The notes beneath the pieces are model-generated. The model ran no database searches. It was not told where the DNA came from and saw nothing but the letters and a program-made list of their open reading frames with translations. A program made the position numbers and the translations under genes. From Deltaproteobacteria bacterium (lineage in GTDB: Bacteria > Desulfobacterota > Desulfobacteria > Desulfobacterales > ETH-SRB1): a DNA stretch of 9,543 nt. Positions within the stretch are counted from its first letter, which is position 1. Each line of letters starts with the position of its first letter. Below, one piece after another: positions 1-6,525 of this stretch. The stretch lies in assembly GCA_019314185.1 (NCBI GenBank), contig JAFCZU010000090.1:1-9543 (forward strand), written 5' to 3'.

Positions 1-1221
1 AAACCGTATGTTATGACATCCGTCAATCATGGGGCAACCGAGCCAGTGGGGGGCTCTGGACAGGAGTCGGGACAATCGTATGCCAACAGTTTTACCTGTA
101 TTCCCTTTGATGTACCGTACCGCCCTCCCCGGCTTACCCCAAAACCGGTGGTAGAAGGCGCTCAGACGGCAATTGTCGTAGGTCCGGCAGGAGAAGAGAT
201 ATATCCAGACGAGCACGGCCGGGTCAAAGTGCAGTTCCATTGGGACAGAGAGGGAACAAATGATGAAAACAGCTCCTGCTGGATACGTGTCAGTCAAGTT
301 TGGGCGGGGGCAGGATGGGGCGCTATGCACATACCCCGTATCGGTCAGGAGGTAATCGTAGATTTTCTTGAAGGAGATCCTGACAGACCTATTATAACAG
401 GCCGTGTTTACCACGGCACCAACACACCACCCTATTCACTTCCTGATGAAAAAACAAAAAGCACTATAAAATCGGATTCTTCTCTTGGTGGCGGTGGGTC
501 GAATGAGATCAGGTTTGAGGATAAAAAGGGAGAAGAAGAGATATATCTGCATGGGCAGAAGGACTGGACTATTGCTATTGAGAATGATAAGAATCAGACA
601 GTAGGGCATGATGAGACATTACTTGTGGAAAATGATCGAGATAAAATAGTTAAAAATAACCAGTCGGAATCAATCGACGTGAACAAAAGTATTAGTGTTG
701 GAGGAAGTCATGACGAAGCCATAAAGGGGAACATGTCGCAAATGGTTTCTTCGGCAAAAACCGAAACAATCATTCTTGCTAAAGCTTTGTCTATTGGGGG
801 AGCGTATCAGGTCAGCGTCGGTGCAGCCATGAATGAGACGGTAGGCGGCGCCAAGATGATAGAAGTGGGAGCTTTTGAGGGCGAGGCCGTTGGTGGCAAC
901 AAATCTGAGACAATAGGTGGAAGCAAGAGTTTAAGCATAGGTAAGGGTCTGACAGAAAAAGTAGGAAAAAGCCAGTCCGTGGAAATTACTGAAAATCTTG
1001 ATGAAAAAGTCGGAGGCAAGCACATCGAACAAGTCAGCAAAGAATATGCTGTCAACGCAAAAAAAATCCAGCTCATGGCCGAAGATCAGATTGTCTTGAA
1101 AACAGGGAAGGCCGAAATTGTGATGAAAAAGAATGGCGACATAATGGTCAAAGGGAAGAAAATTCAAATCAAAGGTAGTGGAGATGTCATTATCAAGGGA
1201 AGTAAGATCAAGGAAAACTGA
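1..1221 (+). CDS. vgrG: VgrG, T6SS spike protein (5' end missing)
   Basis: This is the C-terminal part of a VgrG, the trimeric needle tip of the T6SS that punctures target cells and carries effectors. The frame is open from base 1, so the N-terminal gp27-like hub lies outside the window; the ATG at 13 is internal. Counting from that ATG, residues 43-154 are the gp5-like OB-fold with its family signature: TPKPVVEGAQTA, VVGPAGEEI, the GRVKVQFHWDRE stretch, SSCWIRVSQ, PRIGQEVIVDFLEGDPDRP and ITGRVY. NEIRFEDKKG follows at about 164-173. Residues 190-350 form a gp5 beta-helix of short glycine-ended repeats (SVGG, SIGG, TVGG, AVGG, TIGG, KVGG). The tail (about 355-402) is a charged strand-rich tip ending in KIKEN. 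No extra toxin domain is fused, so it should deliver cargo non-covalently. Identification is very secure; only the N-terminal extent is unknown. Confidence 0.97.
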   Translation, partial: KPYVMTSVNHGATEPVGGSGQESGQSYANSFTCIPFDVPYRPPRLTPKPVVEGAQTAIVVGPAGEEIYPDEHGRVKVQFHWDREGTNDENSSCWIRVSQVWAGAGWGAMHIPRIGQEVIVDFLEGDPDRPIITGRVYHGTNTPPYSLPDEKTKSTIKSDSSLGGGGSNEIRFEDKKGEEEIYLHGQKDWTIAIENDKNQTVGHDETLLVENDRDKIVKNNQSESIDVNKSISVGGSHDEAIKGNMSQMVSSAKTETIILAKALSIGGAYQVSVGAAMNETVGGAKMIEVGAFEGEAVGGNKSETIGGSKSLSIGKGLTEKVGKSQSVEITENLDEKVGGKHIEQVSKEYAVNAKKIQLMAEDQIVLKTGKAEIVMKKNGDIMVKGKKIQIKGSGDVIIKGSKIKEN

Positions 1222-1225
1222 CACA

Positions 1226-1747
1226 GTGGAGCTCTTGGCCGAAATCGTTGAAATGAAGAGCCCCACGAACGATGGCTTTCGATTGAAAGATATCCCTACA
1301 GAAACCATACAAGGCGTGTGTGTAGGGAAACTTGTTTCAGTGGACAAGACTGGTCATATACTGGTAGATTATCAGGATAATCCTTTTGGTGGCCCTTTGC
1401 CCGCCAGATCTACCGTGAAAATTTCGAATGTGGATGAAAAAAAAGATACTCTCTTGATGTTTGAAAAGCAGGATCCGCGGCTCCCTATCATCATCGGCAT
1501 TGTTCAGGACCAGCCGTTTATTACTCACCCTTCAAAAGAGATTACGCTGGATAAAACGAGAATCAAAGATATTGTTGTTGACGGAAAAAGAATCGTATTT
1601 GATGCAAAGAAAGAAATTGTCCTGCGCTGCGGAAAAGGGAGCGTCACAATCCAGGCGAACGGCAAAATTGTCATCAAGGGAACTGATCTAATAAGCCGCT
1701 CAAAGGGTATGAACAAGATTAAAGGTGCTGCGGTCAGGATAAACTAA
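1226..1747 (+). CDS. DUF6484 domain protein, T6SS VgrG-associated
   Basis: This is a small T6SS accessory protein (173 aa from this start) that lies next to vgrG in many proteobacterial clusters; its exact role is not established. The DUF6484 core is visible as GVCVGKLVSVDKTGHILVDY, then DNPFGGPLPARSTV and LLMFEKQDPRLPIIIGIVQD, an OB-like strand pattern resembling the VgrG gp5 fold. The C-terminal 60 residues (IVLRCGKGSVTI, GKIVIKGTDLISRSKG, then NKIKGAAVRIN) are a gp5-tail-like beta spike similar to the VgrG tip just upstream. I chose the GTG at 1226 because AAGGA lies 11 bases upstream and the gap to the vgrG stop is only 4 bases. In-frame alternatives are GTG 1178 and ATG 1184, which overlap vgrG, and ATG 1253. 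The family call is solid; the start is moderately sure. Confidence 0.85.
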   Translation: MELLAEIVEMKSPTNDGFRLKDIPTETIQGVCVGKLVSVDKTGHILVDYQDNPFGGPLPARSTVKISNVDEKKDTLLMFEKQDPRLPIIIGIVQDQPFITHPSKEITLDKTRIKDIVVDGKRIVFDAKKEIVLRCGKGSVTIQANGKIVIKGTDLISRSKGMNKIKGAAVRIN

Positions 1748-1748
1748 G

Positions 1749-2786
1749 ATGGAAGAACAGGGTTTTATTAATACAACCCCATTTGCTGCGGAGCAGCTAT
1801 TCTTGATCGATGAAAACGGCAGAGATATTCTTGTCTTGCTTATCAAAGCGACTTATCAGATCAATAGCGCATCAGAACTTGTACTTGCGGAAGAACAAGT
1901 GCCGGTAAATTTTTCTGGAGAACACTATGGGGAACCAGGAAAATCGAGCTTCAAGTATGAACCTGAAGTAGCACCTGTCAAGGTAGCGACAGATGTGGCA
2001 TTGATTGGGCATGCATATCCTGAAAGGATAGGTGCTACAAAGGTAGATGTGGTACTGAAGGTTGGCCCTCTGCAGAAAAGAGCGAGGGTTTTTGGCGACA
2101 GGTACTGGACAAAAAATATCGGTTTTAAGGCGATTACATCGCCTAAACCATTTGATAAAATACCGCTTGTTTATGAACGCGCTTTTGGGGGGTGGGACCG
2201 CACTAATCCAAATCCCAAAAAGCATGCATATGAACCGAGAAATCCAGTCGGAACAGGGTATAGATACAAAAAGTACGGTCATTTTGTAAAGGGTGTAAAA
2301 CTGCCAAACCTTGAGGATCCCAAACACCTGATCAAGAATTGCAAAGACAAGCCTTCTCCTGCTGGTTTTGGATTCATAGGGCCTGAGTGGGAACCACGAA
2401 GGAAGTACACGGGGACGTATGATGATAAGTGGACGAAAACAAAGATGCCCCTCCTGCCAGATGATTTTGATCGTCGCTATTATAACGCATCGCACCCTGA
2501 TCTGATTGCAAATGGCTATCTAAACGGTAATGAACCCGTGGAGATCGTCAATGTATCTCCCAAGGGACGGTTAAAGTTTAATCTGCCGGGGATAATGCCG
2601 CCTGAGGGGATGGTCGTAATGAAAGACGAAACTGAATACAACATTACCACCAATCTTGATACGGTAATTATCAATACCGATGAGGACGTTGTTCTGCTTT
2701 TGTGGCGTGGTAACTTGGATATATATGGTAAGCTTCATGAGATATATTCAGTGAAGATCCAGACGAGAGAAACAGCAGTAAATTAG
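1749..2786 (+). CDS. DUF2169 domain protein, probable T6SS effector/PAAR adaptor
   Basis: This is a 345-aa DUF2169 protein. In Agrobacterium and other T6SS loci, DUF2169 proteins act as cytoplasmic adaptors that help a PAAR-like protein and its effector load onto VgrG; the same role is inferred here. Family landmarks run the full length: NTTPFAAEQLFLIDENGRDILVL-type start (residues 8-30), the LAEEQVPV block (46-53), GDRYW (116-120), PLVYERAFGG (139-148), RNPVGTG (164-170), LPNLEDP (185-191), PAGFGFIGPEWEPR (204-217), GTYDDKW (222-228), LLPDDFD (235-241) and the basic/proline end of the domain near LKFNLPG. There is no signal peptide or membrane segment. The ATG lies one base after the DUF6484 stop, with AGGA nine bases upstream inside that gene, so translation is probably coupled. 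Length is normal for the family. Confidence 0.93.
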   Translation: MEEQGFINTTPFAAEQLFLIDENGRDILVLLIKATYQINSASELVLAEEQVPVNFSGEHYGEPGKSSFKYEPEVAPVKVATDVALIGHAYPERIGATKVDVVLKVGPLQKRARVFGDRYWTKNIGFKAITSPKPFDKIPLVYERAFGGWDRTNPNPKKHAYEPRNPVGTGYRYKKYGHFVKGVKLPNLEDPKHLIKNCKDKPSPAGFGFIGPEWEPRRKYTGTYDDKWTKTKMPLLPDDFDRRYYNASHPDLIANGYLNGNEPVEIVNVSPKGRLKFNLPGIMPPEGMVVMKDETEYNITTNLDTVIINTDEDVVLLLWRGNLDIYGKLHEIYSVKIQTRETAVN

Positions 2787-2804
2787 AAACCGAAAAGAAA
2801 GTAT

Positions 2805-2833
2805 TTGACGAAGTCGTTAACATAAAGTATATT
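2805..2833 (+). promoter_or_regulatory. Sigma-70-type promoter for the DUF4150 gene
   Basis: TTGACG (2805-2810) and TATATT (2828-2833) are separated by 17 bases, each one base from consensus. The predicted transcript starts near 2840, leaving a short leader with AGGAGG at 2849-2854. It lies in the 75-base gap after the DUF2169 gene, so the PAAR-like tip can be expressed separately from the vgrG operon. This is sequence-based prediction only. Confidence 0.6.
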
Positions 2834-2861
2834 TAAAAATAACGTTGCAGGAGGCATTGTT

Positions 2862-3329
2862 ATGGGTGTTACAGTAGGAGTCAATAATTTATCTGTGGTG
2901 CATAAAGACAGTGGAGGGGTGACTGTTGCGTTTCCAGATTTTTGCAAGACACCAGCACCTCCGGCACCTCCCCTCCCGATTCCTTATCCAAACATCGCCA
3001 AATCATCTGATACTGCCAAGGGGAGCAAGAAGGTGAAGATGGATGGGAACCCCATTTGTCTGAAGGATTCGAACTTCAGTACTAGTACGGGTGATGAGGC
3101 AGGGTCACTTAAAGGCATTGCATCAAACAAGACAAAAGGGAAAGCGGAGTTCATTAATTTTTCTTTTGATGTGAAAGTGGAAGGGAAAAATGTTCCGAGG
3201 GCACTCGACCTAATGTTGCATAATGATAAGAATACTCCGCCGTTTCCCTTGATACAACCGCCCATAATTAGTGTTCCAACGGACGAGGATCCTCCCTGTC
3301 TAGTGTGCGACAAGCCGTTTAAATCATAG
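2862..3329 (+). CDS. DUF4150 PAAR-like T6SS spike-tip protein
   Basis: This is a 155-aa standalone DUF4150 (Tox-PAAR-like) protein, expected to cap the VgrG trimer as the sharp tip and to recruit cargo. The family pattern is clear: an N-terminal strand pair (TVGVNNLSVVHKDSGG), FPDFCKTPAPPAPPLPIPYPN at about residues 24-44, a KKVKMDGNPICLKDSNFS segment at 56-73, STGDEAGS, KGKAEFINFSFDVKVEGKNVPRALD at 92-116, and MLHND. The last 30 residues are proline-rich and end in a CLVC pair; no toxin domain is fused. It has the best ribosome site in the window, AGGAGG seven bases before the ATG, and its own promoter. The standalone form implies that cargo is delivered by partner proteins, most plausibly the downstream AHH nuclease with help from the DUF2169 protein. 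Confidence 0.92.
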   Translation: MGVTVGVNNLSVVHKDSGGVTVAFPDFCKTPAPPAPPLPIPYPNIAKSSDTAKGSKKVKMDGNPICLKDSNFSTSTGDEAGSLKGIASNKTKGKAEFINFSFDVKVEGKNVPRALDLMLHNDKNTPPFPLIQPPIISVPTDEDPPCLVCDKPFKS

Positions 3330-3363
3330 TGTCCTGTCATCTATGTAATGTCGCGAACATGAC

Positions 3364-3442
3364 CGTCATTCCCGCGGAAGTGGTAATCCAGAAGCGCCGA
3401 AGTAGCCAGAAATACTGGTTTCCAGCCTTCGTGGGAATGACG
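3364..3442. repeat. Dispersed hairpin repeat (REP/MITE-like)
   Basis: A left arm at 3364-3391 begins CGTCATTCCCGCGGAAG and a right arm at 3415-3442 ends TTCGTGGGAATGACG. Reverse-complemented, the arms agree at 21 of 28 positions, with the outer ten perfect, around a 23-base loop. It matches the widespread GTCATTCCCGCG(A)AAG...GGAATCCAG class of intergenic repeats. There is no following T-run, so it does not look like a standard intrinsic terminator, though the stem could slow or stabilise transcript ends after the DUF4150 gene. Copy number in the genome cannot be seen from here. Confidence 0.7.
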
Positions 3443-3466
3443 AGTCCCTGATACGATATTTCACGC

Positions 3467-3495
3467 ATGACACAACACTATAGTAGTGGTATAAT
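3467..3495 (+). promoter_or_regulatory. Sigma-70-type promoter of the cargo sub-operon, with internal dyad
   Basis: ATGACA (3467-3472) and a perfect TATAAT (3490-3495) lie 17 bases apart, predicting a start near 3502, about 46 bases before the thiolase-like gene. Inside the spacer is a perfect dyad CACTA-TAG-TAGTG (3476-3488), placed where a repressor could block polymerase. The promoter is well supported by consensus; the operator is a guess. Confidence 0.62.
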
Positions 3496-3547
3496 TTGAA
3501 GATGTTTAAGGAATTCTTTACAGATGTTTCTTGGGCTGAGATAAACC

Positions 3548-4642
3548 ATGCATTTAGGAATTACAAGTTTGGGCATGATTTCATCAGTGGGGCGTGATGT
3601 GGTGACGTCGTGCGCCTCCATTAGGGCTGGTATTTCTCGACCTAGCGAAATAGGCTACTTCGAAATGCTCGACTATGACTTAGACGAATTAACACCTCTT
3701 ATAGGTCATCCTATTCTCGCCTATACTGAAGGATTCAACATCGTCGGGCTTTGGATCCGGGTAGCTGTAGGGTGTATCGAGGACTTAATATGTTATGGCG
3801 CATTACCCCAAAAATCGGACACTACCTTTTGGGAAAAAACAGGGGTAATTGCTGTAACGCCAGTCATTAACGATGATCGATTTGACAGCGATGCTGATCT
3901 GGATCTTGTCAAGGAATCCTATTTATACAGGTTATTTGATTTCTTGGACTTCCCAGTTCTTAGAAACAATCTCGATGTTGTATGCATGGACCATTACGGC
4001 ACTATTGAGGCCATAAAACAAGCAGCACAAAAAATTTCAGAATCCTATCTCGATAGGGTAATTGTTCTCGCGGTCGACTCATATCTCGACCCTTTGACTT
4101 TAGAATGGCTTAGTTTGCATAAGAGACTGAAGACGTCTGACAACCCGGTCGGATTGGCGCCGGGTGAAGCTGGCGCTTGTTTTATGCTGGAATCCCTGGA
4201 AAGCAGTAGTAATAGAAAGGCGCATGTCGAGGGTGTTGTGAAGGGGTTTGCGGAGGGACTTGAATCCAACCATTATTTTACAAAGGAAGTAAACAGTGGA
4301 TTTGGGCTTTCAAATGCCATTAATGATACGCTGTCAATGGCATCCCTCAAAGCACCGTTCATTGGAGACATTATATCAGACCTGAACGGAGAAAACTGGA
4401 AAACTCGTGAACTATCATGTGCCAGGCTAAGGGTGGGGAGACAGATTAGCCCGGCTTCGCGGCTTTCCTTGCCATGTGAAACTACCGGAGAGACGGGCAC
4501 CGCAAGCGGCGCGGTAGCAGTGTGCGTTGCGGTGAGGTCTTTCGTGCGAAATTATTCAATGAGTGATGACGTACTCATTACCTCAAGCTCTGACTATGGA
4601 CAGGTTGGAGCGGCCTGTCTTTCGAGAAGCGGGGAAGATTGA
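3548..4642 (+). CDS. Thiolase-fold / beta-ketoacyl-synthase-like protein, probably non-catalytic
   Basis: This is a 364-aa protein with the architecture of a ketoacyl synthase (KAS). The N-terminus MHLGITSLGMISSVGRD and RAGIS (26-30) resemble KAS openings. A nucleophile-elbow-like segment YGTIEAIKQAAQKI (150-163) is followed by DRVIVLAVDSYLDPLTLEWL (169-188) and then GLAPGEAGACFMLE (202-215), the usual GEGA-type loop. The C-terminus has GETGTASGAVAV (314-325) and VLITSSSDYGQVGAACL (342-358). In the best by-eye alignment the nucleophile Cys is His149 (C146 is out of register), and the HGT histidine motif is replaced by SDLNGENWKTREL (277-289). A classical condensing enzyme is therefore unlikely. 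Related proteins occur in T6SS clusters with DUF2169/DUF4150 genes; a structural or cargo-handling role is inference. The ATG has only a weak ribosome site. It heads the nuclease/immunity operon. Confidence 0.78.
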   Translation: MHLGITSLGMISSVGRDVVTSCASIRAGISRPSEIGYFEMLDYDLDELTPLIGHPILAYTEGFNIVGLWIRVAVGCIEDLICYGALPQKSDTTFWEKTGVIAVTPVINDDRFDSDADLDLVKESYLYRLFDFLDFPVLRNNLDVVCMDHYGTIEAIKQAAQKISESYLDRVIVLAVDSYLDPLTLEWLSLHKRLKTSDNPVGLAPGEAGACFMLESLESSSNRKAHVEGVVKGFAEGLESNHYFTKEVNSGFGLSNAINDTLSMASLKAPFIGDIISDLNGENWKTRELSCARLRVGRQISPASRLSLPCETTGETGTASGAVAVCVAVRSFVRNYSMSDDVLITSSSDYGQVGAACLSRSGED

Positions 4643-4680
4643 TATATTGGTCTGAAATATTGAATGAGAGGGAAACGTGA

Positions 4681-5514
4681 ATGGCAAAGTCAGCTGATGA
4701 AAAACGACATTCATATGATTCCAAGATACTAAAAAAACACGTGGTAACCAAAAGTGTTTCGGGTGGTTCATGCCTTAACCGACATGAATGGGAGGTGAAA
4801 GAAAAATGTTCGTGTTCCCATCGATGGCAGGCTTATAAGAAAGCAGAGGATGATAAAATGCTGTACAACTATCCCGCGTATGCCTCATTAGTAAGCAAGT
4901 CGGTCAGACATAGACGGGCTTTCAAATCTGTCACGTCATCCGGCGTCGAAACGTGGCGGAATAGGCCCAACCCCTACGACTGGGATCTAGGGAAGAACGA
5001 TAATTTCCTATCAAAGTGTACTACACCCTATTACCACAATTCGCATCATCTTCTTCCAACCGGACTTCTTAATGGTTGTATTTTAAAGGCAGCCCAAGAG
5101 GCCAAATCATATACGCTCTATAAACTAATTCGAATAGGCTTACTGGATGCGAAGTATAACATCAATCACAAGAACAATATGGTAATTCTCCCCAAGGGCA
5201 AATTCGTGGCTAATCACCTTAGATTACCGAGGCATACGAGTGAAATAGATGTCGAGCCAGGAGTAAGACCTGACCTCTTTCATAGCGTGTATAGTGACAG
5301 ATTAAGAAATAAAGTTCAGGCGGTTATTGACGAGTATTTAGAATTGCTTGATGAGCCCGATGAGAATCATGGCAAGCCACCCAATAAACTTTCTAAAGCC
5401 AAGTTAGAACGGATTTCAAAAAAACTGTATAAGAAGGTGAAAAAATGGGGCAAGGGTGGAGGTGGTCCGTCGGTGGATTCGATGTCTGAATGGTTATCTG
5501 AATGGTTCTTTTAG
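4681..5514 (+). CDS. AHH-family (HNH/Endo VII fold) nuclease toxin, T6SS effector candidate
   Basis: This 277-aa protein is the likely toxic cargo of the cluster. The nuclease domain spans about residues 117-222. NSHHLLPTGLL (120-130) holds the paired His122-His123 of the AHH motif, with Ser in place of Ala. INHKNNMVILPKG (161-173) matches the family's second strand, and H179, H185 and the FHSVY segment (200-204) match its later metal/catalytic histidines. AHH nucleases are HNH/ENDO VII-superfamily toxins that cut nucleic acid. The N-terminal 115 residues are unrelated and basic, with a Cys cluster (C31, C43, C45) that could bind metal. There is no PAAR, MIX, Rhs or signal peptide, so it probably rides on the separate DUF4150 tip. 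The C-terminal 50 residues are Lys-rich and end in a WLSEWFF tail. AGAGGGA sits 7 bases before the ATG. The Imm11 gene follows 28 bases later. Confidence 0.85.
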   Translation: MAKSADEKRHSYDSKILKKHVVTKSVSGGSCLNRHEWEVKEKCSCSHRWQAYKKAEDDKMLYNYPAYASLVSKSVRHRRAFKSVTSSGVETWRNRPNPYDWDLGKNDNFLSKCTTPYYHNSHHLLPTGLLNGCILKAAQEAKSYTLYKLIRIGLLDAKYNINHKNNMVILPKGKFVANHLRLPRHTSEIDVEPGVRPDLFHSVYSDRLRNKVQAVIDEYLELLDEPDENHGKPPNKLSKAKLERISKKLYKKVKKWGKGGGGPSVDSMSEWLSEWFF

Positions 5515-5542
5515 TGGCATATTCATTGGAGGGCTTTGAAAG

Positions 5543-6124
5543 ATGAGATATTTTTTTGTAGAAACTCTTGGAAAACTTGGTAACCCGAACCTTTGCATAC
5601 TGAGCCGCCCACCCGACGGGCTTGGTGTTAAGTCTTATCGAATGGCGAAGGGCAAGAAGATCGGAGTCCATTACCCCAAGGACGCTATAATTTACATGGA
5701 TGATGAGCATCCGGGGATAAAGATAGAATCTTTGATTGGAAATACTAAAGGATATCTCATTGTTTCAAGAGAAATGAAAGAGTGCATCGAGGAACACTGC
5801 ACTTTTTGTGAAATTGAGTATTTGCCATTCACTTTGTATAACCACAAGAAAAGAGTTCACAGCCAAGATTACTTCATAATCAATCCTATTGGAACGTTTG
5901 ATTGTCTGAATCTGAAAGCCAGTCAGATAGAATATCTTGATGGTGAAGTTGTTGGTATTGATAACTTTGTAGTCGACCCTAGAAAGCTGGAAAAACCTCC
6001 CGCTCTATTTCGCATCAAGGAAGATCCACGTAGGTACGTAATAAACGAAGAGTTGGCAAAGGCTTTTGAGGAAAAAGGATTTACGAACGTACTTCTCAAG
6101 GAGATTGGGCAGAGTACGAAGTAA
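5543..6124 (+). CDS. Imm11 (DUF1629) immunity protein
   Basis: This 193-aa cytoplasmic protein is the probable antidote to the AHH nuclease directly upstream. The Imm11/DUF1629 signature lies in the second half: YFIINPIGTFDCLNLKASQIEY (110-131), then VVGIDNFVVDPRKL (136-149), PALFRIKEDPRRYVINEELAKAF (153-175) and a closing F-x-x-V-LLKEI. The first half (LIGNTKGYLIVSREMKECIEE at about 64-84) matches the typical helix before the core. There is no signal peptide or membrane segment, as expected for protection against a nuclease acting in the cytoplasm. GGAGGG at 5528-5533 lies nine bases before the ATG. Toxin-immunity order and the 28-base gap support a pair; Imm11 members are found with several nuclease toxin classes, so specificity is inferred from position. 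Confidence 0.85.
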   Translation: MRYFFVETLGKLGNPNLCILSRPPDGLGVKSYRMAKGKKIGVHYPKDAIIYMDDEHPGIKIESLIGNTKGYLIVSREMKECIEEHCTFCEIEYLPFTLYNHKKRVHSQDYFIINPIGTFDCLNLKASQIEYLDGEVVGIDNFVVDPRKLEKPPALFRIKEDPRRYVINEELAKAFEEKGFTNVLLKEIGQSTK

Positions 6125-6159
6125 GCTGCCGTTCGCTGTTTGCAAAAGGAAAATCGTTC

Positions 6160-6495
6160 ATGAGCTCTCAGTTTTTGCCTGTCATCAGATTTAATTTGGA
6201 ATTTGACTTGGAAGAAATGTGCTCCGCTATTGTTGCTGGTAATGTCGACTTAACCGATATCCTTGCCTTCTGCCGGAATTACCGAAGAAAGGGCATTTGC
6301 TTCCTCTTTATCGAAGGGCTTCCCAATGGCTTGCATATAAATCTTCACAAAAGCGGTCGTGCGTTCCTCCACTTTTTAAAAAACAGAGATGATGTGCAGA
6401 AAGTGACCAGCTGGGCGGATCCTTTCTTTGACGCGATTGCATGCAATGATCTTGATTGTGCTTGTGAGATAGCAAAAAAGTCCCGTATGACCTGA
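6160..6495 (+). CDS. Imm49-like immunity protein, N-terminal half (cut by in-frame TGA)
   Basis: This is a 111-aa ORF with a good start: AAAAGGA ends nine bases before the ATG, and the gap after the Imm11 gene is 35 bases. It reads as the first part of an Imm49-type immunity protein: predicted helical, with SWADPFFDAIACNDLDCACEIAKKSR near its end resembling the family's central helices. The TGA at 6493-6495 is codon 112. The same frame then continues without another stop to 6930 and adds the rest of the family pattern (EEEYKDDFLYILFLMRYFF), so the natural protein was probably about 256 residues. The TGA is one base from TGG (Trp). As it stands, the product is a truncated, probably inactive immunity protein. 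Assignment to Imm49 is from remembered family pattern, not a search. Confidence 0.7.
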   Translation: MSSQFLPVIRFNLEFDLEEMCSAIVAGNVDLTDILAFCRNYRRKGICFLFIEGLPNGLHINLHKSGRAFLHFLKNRDDVQKVTSWADPFFDAIACNDLDCACEIAKKSRMT

Positions 6496-6525
6496 AATAG
6501 TGAAGAAGAGTACAAGGATGATTTT

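Noticed and set aside
931..1347. Minus-strand ORF opposite the VgrG tail and DUF6484 start
   Set aside because: It is a shadow created by the repetitive beta-helix coding sequence; it has no ribosome site or domain pattern.
3364..3442. Intrinsic terminator after the DUF4150 gene
   Set aside because: The long imperfect hairpin is not followed by a T-run and fits a dispersed repeat better.
3502..3597. A 31-codon ORF (MFKEFFTDVSWAEINHAF...) starting at the predicted transcription start and overlapping the thiolase-like gene
   Set aside because: It has no leader for a ribosome site if the promoter call is right, overlaps a well-supported gene in another frame and has no recognisable relatives.
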